The position numbers and the translations under genes are program-made. 64,000 bases of DNA from Niallia taxi (GTDB lineage: Bacteria > Bacillota > Bacilli > Bacillales > Cytobacillaceae). Each line of letters begins with the position of its first letter. Position 1 is the first letter of the stretch. The notes under the pieces are model-generated. The model had not been told where the DNA came from. It did no database searches and saw only the letters and a program-made list of their open reading frames with translations. The stretch lies in contig NZ_RZTZ01000015.1 in the NCBI RefSeq assembly GCF_004005475.1, positions 1-64,000 on the forward strand. The letters are read 5' to 3'. Below are positions 54,940-62,255 of this stretch, one piece after another.

Positions 54940-56154
54940 ATGAAAATCCTGCTTGCGACATACTGGATCGTTCCACATGTCGGAGGAGTATGGAATTATA
55001 TGAACCAATTAAAAAGACGACTTGAGGCATTAGGGCATGAAGTAGACTTATTAGGATACGGAGAAATGCATAGATACACCTATTTTGTATCTGAAGAAAA
55101 AAAGATTTTTAATGACGATTTACAAGAACAAATAAATAGCCGTTTACAAAGTATGCAGCATAAACCGTATATGGCAGATCCTGTTGTCACTTATTGTGAA
55201 AAACATCGGATAGGATATGAAATTGCCATATCTAGTCTTAATTTGCAGAAGTACGATATCATTCATACTCAGGATGTGTTTTCAGCAACAAGCTTTGGCA
55301 ATTTGAAGTTAAGTGGCCCTAAGTTAATTGCAACATTGCATGGTTCAGTTGCACATGAAATGAAAGATCATCTTCTCTATGAACATGTTACGGCAACTTC
55401 ACAAATTGGCTGTACGTATTTCGATGAATTGGAGTATTTAGGAGCGACTGCTGCTGAGATTACAATTGTTGCAAACAATTGGCTTAAAGAAATTCTCATA
55501 AGCGAATTCCATGTGCCAGCAGAGCAAATGACTGTATTACATTATGGATTCGATATAGAAGCCTTTTTAAACAGAATTGATCCCCAAGATAGGAGCATTA
55601 CAAAACCACTTGGAAAGCAAGTTATTCTTTTTACCGGAAGATTAGTTGCACTAAAAGGTGTACACATATTAATAGAAGCATTAAAACAACTTAAAGGTTC
55701 TTTATCCAATTGGGTATGCTGGATTGTTGGAGAGGGAGAGAAGCTTAATGAGCTCAAGCTTCAAGCAGCAAATGCCGGACTAGAAGATATGATTGTATTT
55801 TTTGGAAAACGGGAAGACATTCCGCAGCTTCTGTCTAGAGCAGATGTCTATGTTCTTCCAAGTATGATTGAAAATCAGCCATTATCTGTTATTGAAGCAC
55901 AAATTGTCGGCAAACCTTGTATTGTAAGCGATGCAGGCGGGCTCCCTGAAATGATTACTCATGGGTTTACAGGATTGATCGTTCCTAAAGGGAATGTAGA
56001 AGAGCTTCGGAACAGTCTTTATATGCTTTTAGTAAATAAGCAGTACCAAACGTTCCTTGGAGTCAATGCTAAGCAATGGGGACTAAAGCATTGGTCTTTA
56101 GAAACGGGAGTCGAGAATTTATTAGGGATTTATCGTTCAGCAACCAATCTATAA
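54940..56154 (+). CDS. Family 4 glycosyltransferase, tandem copy 1
   Basis: I use ATG 54940 (AAAGGGG 8 bases upstream), 404 residues. GT-B fold: MKILLATYWIVPHVGGVWNYM is the N-terminal acceptor loop, TLHGSVAHEM and VANNWLKEIL follow, then the GT4 donor domain with FTGRLVALKGVHILIEAL, GEGEKLNELK, and the EX7E element ENQPLSVIEAQ. It resembles the CotSA-type spore glycosyltransferases in general plan. The next gene is a close paralogue, so the pair arose by tandem duplication. First gene of a three-gene unit; I found no convincing promoter. Confidence 0.88.
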   Translation: MKILLATYWIVPHVGGVWNYMNQLKRRLEALGHEVDLLGYGEMHRYTYFVSEEKKIFNDDLQEQINSRLQSMQHKPYMADPVVTYCEKHRIGYEIAISSLNLQKYDIIHTQDVFSATSFGNLKLSGPKLIATLHGSVAHEMKDHLLYEHVTATSQIGCTYFDELEYLGATAAEITIVANNWLKEILISEFHVPAEQMTVLHYGFDIEAFLNRIDPQDRSITKPLGKQVILFTGRLVALKGVHILIEALKQLKGSLSNWVCWIVGEGEKLNELKLQAANAGLEDMIVFFGKREDIPQLLSRADVYVLPSMIENQPLSVIEAQIVGKPCIVSDAGGLPEMITHGFTGLIVPKGNVEELRNSLYMLLVNKQYQTFLGVNAKQWGLKHWSLETGVENLLGIYRSATNL

Positions 56155-56186
56155 GACTTTTTTAAAATTATAGAAAAGGAGAAGAG

Positions 56187-57428
56187 TTGATAAACATGAA
56201 AATATTATTAGCCACCTATTGGCCAATCCCCCATGTTGGCGGGGTCTGGAACTATATGGAACAACAAAAAAGAGAACTTGAAAATCTAGGTCATGTGGTA
56301 GATTTGCTTGGCTTTAATGAGGATACAAGTGTTGTATATATTTACAATAAAGATAAGGTAATTGAGAAAGAAAAAATTATGCCATTGCTCGAAGCGAAGC
56401 TTAATGAAGAAGCATATCCAGAGATACATGCAAATGCGCTCGTGAAATACACTGAATTTCAGCGCTATGTTTTTGAGCTTTCAGCGGCCTATCTTGGACT
56501 TGCAGAATATGATGTTATACACACACAAGATGTGATTGCAACTGCAAGTATTGCAAGAGTACTACCGGAGGGCACGGTGTTAGTTGCAACACTTCATGGT
56601 TCGGTGGCGCATGAAATAAGGCACCAGCTGACAGGAATGCATAAATCGCCGACTTCTTTTATGGCTCGTGCCTACTATGATGAATTGGAAAGAATTGGTG
56701 CTACTGCTGCATCCTACACAATTGTAGCAAATAATTGGATGAAAAAAATTCTGACAGAGGAATTCCAAGTCCCAGAAGAGCAGATAAAGGTGCTTCACTA
56801 TGGCTTTGATACAGATACATTCCTTTTGGAATCCAAAAAGGTTAACGAATCGCTGCTGATTCCTGAGGATAAGACAATCATTACCTATACGGGGCGACTT
56901 ATAGAAATGAAGGGCGTGCACCACCTGATTGCTGCCTTAGGAAAACTTAAGGAAGACAGGGACGATTGGGTTTGTTGGATTATTGGAGAAGGCGATAAAC
57001 AGAAGGAATTGGAAAAACAAGCAATCGAACTTGGATTAGAGGACGATGTGTTTTTCTTTGGAAACAGAAGCGATGTCCCATATTTATTATCCCAGTCAGA
57101 TATCTATGTTTTTCCTAGTCTATTGGAAAATCAGCCACTATCTCTGGTGGAAGCACAAATTGCCGGAAAGCCTGCTATTGTTAGTGATGCAGGAGGACTT
57201 CCTGAAATGGTAGAGGACGGGGTGACAGGACTGATCTATCCAGCTGGAGATGTGGATGCATTATACGGTCTGTTACAGCTGTTGTTAAATACTCCTAACT
57301 TCCAGTCAATCATCGGAAATAATGCGAAAATATGGGGATTGGATTATTGGTCTTTATCTAAAGGAGCCAAAAGTATTTTAGAAGTATATGAGCTTGCGTT
57401 AGCAAAAGGGAGGGAGGAAAGACGATAA
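56187..57428 (+). CDS. Family 4 glycosyltransferase, tandem copy 2
   Basis: 413 residues if TTG 56187 is used (AAGGAG 5 bases upstream), or 410 from ATG 56196, which aligns with the start of copy 1. MKILLATYWPIPHVGGVWNYM, TLHGSVAHEI, VANNWMKKILTEEFQVP, YTGRLIEMKGVHHLIAAL, and the EX7E element ENQPLSLVEAQ all align with copy 1. The donor sugar is unknown. Its stop codon overlaps the next ATG, so the coiled-coil repeat protein is translationally coupled to it. Confidence 0.88.
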   Translation: MINMKILLATYWPIPHVGGVWNYMEQQKRELENLGHVVDLLGFNEDTSVVYIYNKDKVIEKEKIMPLLEAKLNEEAYPEIHANALVKYTEFQRYVFELSAAYLGLAEYDVIHTQDVIATASIARVLPEGTVLVATLHGSVAHEIRHQLTGMHKSPTSFMARAYYDELERIGATAASYTIVANNWMKKILTEEFQVPEEQIKVLHYGFDTDTFLLESKKVNESLLIPEDKTIITYTGRLIEMKGVHHLIAALGKLKEDRDDWVCWIIGEGDKQKELEKQAIELGLEDDVFFFGNRSDVPYLLSQSDIYVFPSLLENQPLSLVEAQIAGKPAIVSDAGGLPEMVEDGVTGLIYPAGDVDALYGLLQLLLNTPNFQSIIGNNAKIWGLDYWSLSKGAKSILEVYELALAKGREERR

Positions 57429-58564
57429 TGAAGTTTCCTTGGAAACAGAACATCCATAAAATTCTCCCTTCTGTAAAAAAGGAAGAGAAGGACAAGACGA
57501 ATCATTATCATAATGAGGACAATCCAAGTAATGATAATAATGATTCGAGTGATATGAAAACGCAGCAACCTCTGCAATGGCGTCAACATCAACACTGGCA
57601 GAATTATCAGAAGTGGTTCGAGCAGCAGCGAGAGCGGGAGCAGCTTAGAAAACAGGAACTGCAACGAAGGTTAGAGCACCAACAAAGAGTAGCGGAGCAA
57701 CGAAGGGTAGAAAAGCAACGGTGGATGGAGAAGCAGATAAGGCTTAAGGAAGAGCACAGACTTAAGGAGCAGCAAAGACGGCAGGAACAGCAAAAATGGC
57801 AGGAACAGCAAAAACTAGAGGAGCAGCACAGGCTAGAAAAACAGCAAAAATTGGAAGAGCAGCACAGGCTAGAAAAACAGCAAAAATTGGAAGAGCAGCA
57901 AAGGCTAGAGGAACAGCAAAAACTGGAAGAGCAGCACAGGCTAGAGGAACAGCAAAAACTGGAAGAGCAGCACAGACTAGAGGAACAGCAAAAACTAGAC
58001 GAGCAGATACGAATCTGGGAAAAAATCAATAGCGAACTTCCCGCTGACTACAAAATACCGAATGAAAAGTCAATATCTGTCTTTCAGCCGATGAAGATAG
58101 AATCGTATCAGCATTTATTTATCAGAAATACCTCTGCAAATACCAGTCAAAACCCGTTGTTTATTGATAAACAAATAATGGATCAGCTTTGTCAGGCGCT
58201 ACCTCAAAATTATTTGCTTCCTAATGTTCGTACATTAGAAGTTTTCTCAACGATGTCAAGTGATGTCTATAAGTCTCTTTTTGTTGAAAAGTCAGAAGCA
58301 AAACAGTATTTTGTGGACCGGTCACTATTTGATCCGATTGTTGGTTCTTTACCAGGCGATTATCAGCTTCCTAACTCCCGTATGATTAAAATATTCGATG
58401 AAATATCAAGTGATAACTATGATGATTTGTTTGAAAAAAAGGGTCAGACAAAAAAAGCATTTGTTGATAGGCAATTTATAGATGGGATAGCATCGAAAGT
58501 GCCAGTTGATTACAAAATTCCCGATGCAACAGCAATTAACAATATGTCAACGGAAAGAATATGA
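57428..58564 (+). CDS. Coiled-coil protein with four C-terminal LPxDYxxPN repeats
   Basis: A 378-residue hydrophilic protein in three parts. Residues 1-60 are polar and Asn/Asp/His-rich. Residues 60-198 are a charged, Gln-rich helix including a 12-residue repeat (KLEEQHRLEEQQ). Residues 199-378 hold about four copies of a 50-54-residue unit (199-252, 253-302, 303-352, and a short 353-378) with consensus LPxDYxxPNxRxIxxFxxMSSDxYxxLF, then FVDR. There is no signal peptide or membrane helix. I do not recognise the repeat. It is coupled to the glycosyltransferase gene upstream and lies in the sporulation-type cluster, so a structural or scaffold role at the spore surface is possible. Confidence 0.75.
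   Translation: MKFPWKQNIHKILPSVKKEEKDKTNHYHNEDNPSNDNNDSSDMKTQQPLQWRQHQHWQNYQKWFEQQREREQLRKQELQRRLEHQQRVAEQRRVEKQRWMEKQIRLKEEHRLKEQQRRQEQQKWQEQQKLEEQHRLEKQQKLEEQHRLEKQQKLEEQQRLEEQQKLEEQHRLEEQQKLEEQHRLEEQQKLDEQIRIWEKINSELPADYKIPNEKSISVFQPMKIESYQHLFIRNTSANTSQNPLFIDKQIMDQLCQALPQNYLLPNVRTLEVFSTMSSDVYKSLFVEKSEAKQYFVDRSLFDPIVGSLPGDYQLPNSRMIKIFDEISSDNYDDLFEKKGQTKKAFVDRQFIDGIASKVPVDYKIPDATAINNMSTERI
57809..58006 (+). repeat. 36-bp in-frame tandem repeat, about 5.5 copies
   Basis: Units start at 57809, 57845, 57881, 57917, 57953 and a half unit at 57989. Each encodes 12 residues of the Glu/Gln/Leu helix. Units differ at only a few bases, so they are recent or kept alike by slippage. Confidence 0.92.
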
Positions 58565-58569
58565 GCTTT

Positions 58570-58600
58570 AGCGAATGGTTTGTCGCCATTCGCTTTTTTC
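58570..58600 (+). terminator. Terminator of the glycosyltransferase/coiled-coil unit
   Basis: AGCGAATGG (58570-58578) pairs with CCATTCGCT (58586-58594), then T5. Confidence 0.92.
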
Positions 58601-58651
58601 TAAGCTAATCAATAAAGTCCATTTTTTGCTCCGTATGGTCACCCGCCATAT

Positions 58652-58679
58652 ACACAGCATACTCAATTATCATAAGCTA
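58652..58679 (+). promoter_or_regulatory. SigK/SigE-type promoter of the epimerase gene
   Basis: AC-N17-CATAAGCTA, an exact match to AC-N16/17-CATANNNTA, 27 bases before the start codon. Confidence 0.6.
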
Positions 58680-58705
58680 TTAAAAATGAGTAGAGGAGCA
58701 GAAGG

Positions 58706-59617
58706 ATGAAAGTAGCAGTTACTGGCGGAGCAGGATTTATCGGCTCTCATTTAACAGATTATTTATTAAAAGCGGGATATGAAGTTCATATACTGGATAA
58801 TTTTTCATCAGGCCATTATTACCATGACCATCCAAATGTGATTGTACATGAAGTGGATATTCGCAGTGAAAGGGCTCAAGCAATTATAGCAGAAGAAAAA
58901 CCTGAATTTGTATTCCACTTAGCAGCACAAGCAGATGTTACACGGTCGATAAATAATCCATGTGAAGATGCAGACATCAACATCAATGGTACTATTAACA
59001 TTTTAGAAGGATGCCGAAAAGCAAAGGTAAAAAAAATTATTTTTTCTTCGACATCTGCTGTGTATGGCAATCTTCAAAAAGCAACGATTGATGAACAAGA
59101 TCATACGGCACCTATATCTTATTATGGGTTATCCAAATTATCTGCTGAAAAATATATTCAACTTTATCAGGAATTATACGGATTGGATTTCACCATCCTG
59201 CGCTATGGAAATGTATATGGTCCAAGACAGACTGCCAAAGGGGAAGGTGGCGTCATTGCCGTTTTTATGGATAGGATAAAGGAAGGAAGCTGCTTGAAAA
59301 TCCATGGAGATGGTAAACAGACAAGAGACTTTGTATTTGTTGAAGATGTTGTGGATGCAAACATTGCAGCGATGAAAAACGACCGTAATGATATTTTTCA
59401 TGTGAGTACAAATAAGCCGACATCCATTATTCAACTTGCTGAAATACTGTTAGAACTTCATCCGGACAGCCTTGAAACAATGCATGTTACAAGCCGAACA
59501 GGTGATATAAAACATAGCTGTCTTTTAAATGGAAAATGCTGTGAACAGCTTGGATGGATGCCGAAGTACAGTATAAGTGAAGGCTTAAAAAGAACGTATC
59601 ATTATTATAACAGCTAA
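58706..59617 (+). CDS. UDP-sugar 4-epimerase-like SDR
   Basis: A 303-residue extended SDR of the GalE/WbpP group: VTGGAGFIGSHLTDYLL, DNFSSG, FHLAAQADVTRSI, FSSTSAVYG with the catalytic Ser/Thr, and YYGLSKLSAEKY with the catalytic Tyr-Lys pair; RYGNVYGPRQ follows. It probably interconverts UDP-Glc/Gal or their N-acetyl forms for the glycan made by this cluster. It is monocistronic, with GAGGAG upstream and a SigK-type promoter. Confidence 0.9.
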   Translation: MKVAVTGGAGFIGSHLTDYLLKAGYEVHILDNFSSGHYYHDHPNVIVHEVDIRSERAQAIIAEEKPEFVFHLAAQADVTRSINNPCEDADININGTINILEGCRKAKVKKIIFSSTSAVYGNLQKATIDEQDHTAPISYYGLSKLSAEKYIQLYQELYGLDFTILRYGNVYGPRQTAKGEGGVIAVFMDRIKEGSCLKIHGDGKQTRDFVFVEDVVDANIAAMKNDRNDIFHVSTNKPTSIIQLAEILLELHPDSLETMHVTSRTGDIKHSCLLNGKCCEQLGWMPKYSISEGLKRTYHYYNS

Positions 59618-59657
59618 CTAATAACAACCCACTTTTGTTTAAGAAGCCAATCCCAAA

Positions 59658-59685
59658 ACTTCATCCGATTTTTCCACATAAACTG
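59658..59685 (+). promoter_or_regulatory. SigE/SigK-like promoter of the DUF1796 pair
   Basis: AC-N17-CATAAACTG: one mismatch to the SigK -10 (last A), and a full match to the shorter SigE -10 form CATANNNT. It lies 85 bases before the first DUF1796 gene. Confidence 0.45.
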
Positions 59686-59769
59686 TAAGACTGTCTTTCA
59701 TCAGATGCTTGGCTCTATGAGTTTTCATTTTGATAATGGCACGCAAGTGTTATTAAAAGGAGTAAGTAC

Positions 59770-60399
59770 ATGAAGCTTAATGAAATTAAAGGTGAGTATG
59801 ATGCTGTTTATAGTTTAGGTGAAAACTGCCTTCCAGCCATGAAAATGAGACAGTTTCATCTCAGGCCATTTGCCGGTCCACTAGACTGGGTAGGGATACA
59901 GTATGTGCATAAGGTAGCTAAGCTAATCCGCACATATTTTACTGATTTTCTAGCAGAAGAGAACCTAGTCCCAACTGGATATGCTTCAGACTCCGATTTG
60001 CTTGTGTATGATATTGAAAACATCATCAGCTTTAATCATGATTTTAAAACAGATAGAAATACGCTTGATAATCTGATGGATCTGCCATTTGTAAAGGAGA
60101 AATACTACAGAAGGATCACCAGGTTCATTCAGAGTGTACAAACTGATAACCGTATCTTATTCATTCGGACAGTAGCATCCATTGAAGAAATAATTGAGCT
60201 CCAATCCGCACTTCGGGAGGTTGTTAAAGGAGACTTTACATTATTAGTCATTAATCATTATCCTATTACCGAACTTATTGAGCAAGAATGTTATATTGAA
60301 AATGTATGTTCGATATGCCTGCCAAATGAAGATATATGGGATGGGAATAATCATCACTGGCAACAAATTTTCAATGGAATTTCAATTCGTCCCAAATGA
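59770..60399 (+). CDS. DUF1796 putative papain-like cysteine peptidase, copy 1
   Basis: A 209-residue soluble protein. The opening YSLGENCLPAMKMRQFHLRPFAGPLDW is the hallmark of the DUF1796 family, predicted to be papain-like cysteine peptidases: Cys in LGENC and, further on, His in SFNHDFK. The later LFIRTVASIEE strand and the C-terminal WDGNNHHWQQIF are also shared with the copy that follows. No signal peptide. The activity is predicted, not shown, for this family. AAAGGAG precedes the ATG. Confidence 0.8.
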   Translation: MKLNEIKGEYDAVYSLGENCLPAMKMRQFHLRPFAGPLDWVGIQYVHKVAKLIRTYFTDFLAEENLVPTGYASDSDLLVYDIENIISFNHDFKTDRNTLDNLMDLPFVKEKYYRRITRFIQSVQTDNRILFIRTVASIEEIIELQSALREVVKGDFTLLVINHYPITELIEQECYIENVCSICLPNEDIWDGNNHHWQQIFNGISIRPK

Positions 60400-60427
60400 A
60401 TGCATGAAAAAAGGAGATTTTGAATAT

Positions 60428-61081
60428 ATGAGCGTACAAGAAATGAAAGGAACGTATGATGCTATTTTCAGCTTAGGAGATTTGTGCTTGGCAAGCATCC
60501 AATTGCGTAAATTTAATTTGCGCCCATTTGCTGGTCCACTAGACTGGATGGCTTCCAACACCCTTCCAGATGTTACTAGATTGCTAGCTAACAGATTTTC
60601 TGGATATATGGAACTTCACAATCTGAAAGCAACAGGAGAGTATTCAACAGGCATCAACTCTACTGATCCACACTTGGTCATCACAGATACCGCTTACAAC
60701 ATTGTATCTAGCCATGATTTCAGAGCAGACAGCAATACATTCACAAACTTCCCCGAATATTCAAAGGTTAAACAGAAGGTAGATCGACGTGTTGCAAGAA
60801 TGCTGGAATACTTTGAAAAAGGGGAACGTTTGTTGTTTGTCAGGACAGAAGCATCATTTTCAGATACACTGCAGCTGCAATCCGTCTTATCCGATCTAGT
60901 AAAGCATCAGTTTCATATACTTGTCGTCAATCATAATAACAGACAGGATATGGAAGTGAAAAATTGGCCAATCAAAAATGTAACGGTAGTGGAAATGCCT
61001 GTATACGAAAAGTGGACAAACAATGATGACTATTGGGAAGGTTTGTTTGAAAACATTTTTGTAAAAGATGTTCAAGAATAA
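60428..61081 (+). CDS. DUF1796 putative papain-like cysteine peptidase, copy 2
   Basis: I use ATG 60428 (AAAGGAG 9 bases upstream), 217 residues; the longer frame overlaps copy 1 with no ribosome site. FSLGDLCLASIQLRKFNLRPFAGPLDW aligns with copy 1, keeping the Cys; the His is in SSHDFRAD, and LFVRTEASFSD, VVNHNNRQD and WTNNDDYWEGLF match too. The pair arose by tandem duplication and has since diverged. Two copies side by side suggest they act together or on related targets in the spore-surface cluster; this is inference. Confidence 0.8.
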   Translation: MSVQEMKGTYDAIFSLGDLCLASIQLRKFNLRPFAGPLDWMASNTLPDVTRLLANRFSGYMELHNLKATGEYSTGINSTDPHLVITDTAYNIVSSHDFRADSNTFTNFPEYSKVKQKVDRRVARMLEYFEKGERLLFVRTEASFSDTLQLQSVLSDLVKHQFHILVVNHNNRQDMEVKNWPIKNVTVVEMPVYEKWTNNDDYWEGLFENIFVKDVQE

Positions 61082-61083
61082 AG

Positions 61084-61113
61084 AACGCTCCATATTACTT
61101 GGGGCGTTTTTTT
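61084..61113 (+). terminator. Terminator of the DUF1796 pair
   Basis: AACGCTCC (61084-61091) pairs with GGGGCGTT (61101-61108), one wobble, then a T-run. Confidence 0.85.
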
Positions 61114-61452
61114 TACTTAAAAGTCGTCATCAATAAAGGAATTTTTTCTGTGCCCCATTATCGAAAACATATTGTAAATTTGTGAAAATGGAGAAGCAAT
61201 ATAGTAAACTAAATCGGCGAAATATAATAATTTTACGCACTCAAATAAATTATAAAATTAAAAAACAAGCATTAGAAATACTAAATAAACTAAAAGAATT
61301 CCATATTAACACCAATTTTATAAAACGGAAATAAGGCTGTTTTACTGTGATGGAAAAAAACAAAATCAATATTTATTAGAGGTAATTTTTGATATCTCGC
61401 CAATCCTTTAATACAATATTAGTATAGAAATAAAGGAAAGAAGGAGACAGCC
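61114..61452 (+). other. AT-rich intergenic region
   Basis: About 340 bases with no supported gene. A 48-codon frame (61188-61334) has no ribosome site. CATATTGTA at 61168-61176 matches a SigK -10 but has no AC at the right distance, so it may be chance in AT-rich DNA. GAAAGAAGGAG at 61437-61447 is the ribosome site of the next gene. Confidence 0.4.
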
Positions 61453-62202
61453 ATGAAATTTTTAAATCAGGTCGTTATTGTAACTGGAGCAAGTAATGGG
61501 ATTGGCAGGAGCATTGCAGAGCATTATTTAAAGGAAGGAGCTAAGGTTGTTTTTGCAGATATTGATGAAGCTGCCTCAATGGAGATTATTAATGCCTCTA
61601 ATTATTCAGAAAATGCAGCTTTTATTAAAACAGATGTAAGACAGGAGCAAGATATCATTCAATTAATGGAAAAGACGCAGCAGCAGTTTGGGGAAATTGA
61701 CATATTAATAAATAATGCTGGAAAGGCTCTGTTTAAGTCCATTTATGAACTAACCTTGGATGAATGGGAAGATGTCTTACATACAAATTTGCGAAGTGTA
61801 TTTTTATGTTCACGAGAAGCAGCAAAAATCATGAAACAAAATGAAAATGGTGGCTCTATTGTAAACATGTCTTCGACAAGGGCATATATGTCTGAACCGA
61901 ATACAGAAAGCTATAGTGCAAGCAAAGGCGGAATTATGGCCATTACGCATGCATTAGCGAATAGCTTGGCCAATGATCAGATTGCTGTTAACAGTATCGC
62001 GCCTGGCTGGATTGAAACAAAGCACTATGAAGATTTAAGGGCTATTGATCATGAACAGCATTTATCGAAAAGAGTAGGCAAGCCGGCAGATATTGCAAGA
62101 GCATGTCTCTTTTTAACAAATAGAGACAACAATTTCATTACAGGCACTAATCTAACAGTAGATGGTGGAATGACTGTAAAGATGATTTATGAAGAAGATT
62201 AA
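61453..62202 (+). CDS. Short-chain dehydrogenase/reductase
   Basis: A 249-residue classical SDR. The cofactor loop is VTGASNGIGRSIAEHYL, with Asp in VVFADID indicating NAD preference. NNAG, the catalytic Ser in NMSSTRAYMS and the YSASKGG pair are all present, and the C-terminal NLTVDGGMTVKM is typical of glucose-1-dehydrogenase/FabG-like members. The substrate is unknown. The next gene, a PLP enzyme, follows by about 50 bases and may be co-transcribed. Confidence 0.88.
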   Translation: MKFLNQVVIVTGASNGIGRSIAEHYLKEGAKVVFADIDEAASMEIINASNYSENAAFIKTDVRQEQDIIQLMEKTQQQFGEIDILINNAGKALFKSIYELTLDEWEDVLHTNLRSVFLCSREAAKIMKQNENGGSIVNMSSTRAYMSEPNTESYSASKGGIMAITHALANSLANDQIAVNSIAPGWIETKHYEDLRAIDHEQHLSKRVGKPADIARACLFLTNRDNNFITGTNLTVDGGMTVKMIYEED

Positions 62203-62255
62203 GATGCAGCTTAATCTAATACATATACTGATGATGGGAAAGGAAAGTGGAAGTT

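Noticed and set aside
57809-58006. Regular 36-bp repeats that could suggest a CRISPR array
   Set aside because: The units are contiguous with no spacers, are in frame with a coding sequence, and no cas genes are present.
57607-58029. Cys/Ser-rich 140-codon frame on the minus strand
   Set aside because: It is the antisense shadow of the Gln/Glu/Leu 36-bp repeat array; the odd composition comes from the repeat.
59064-59279. Second frame inside the GalE-like epimerase gene
   Set aside because: It lies wholly inside a gene with intact SDR motifs and has no ribosome site.
61168-61176. Further SigK promoter before the SDR gene
   Set aside because: CATATTGTA matches the -10, but no AC lies 16-17 bases upstream and the start codon is 280 bases away.
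61188-61334. 48-codon frame in the AT-rich gap before the SDR gene
   Set aside because: No Shine-Dalgarno sequence before its ATG, low-complexity Lys/Asn/Ile product, and no terminator; treated as chance.
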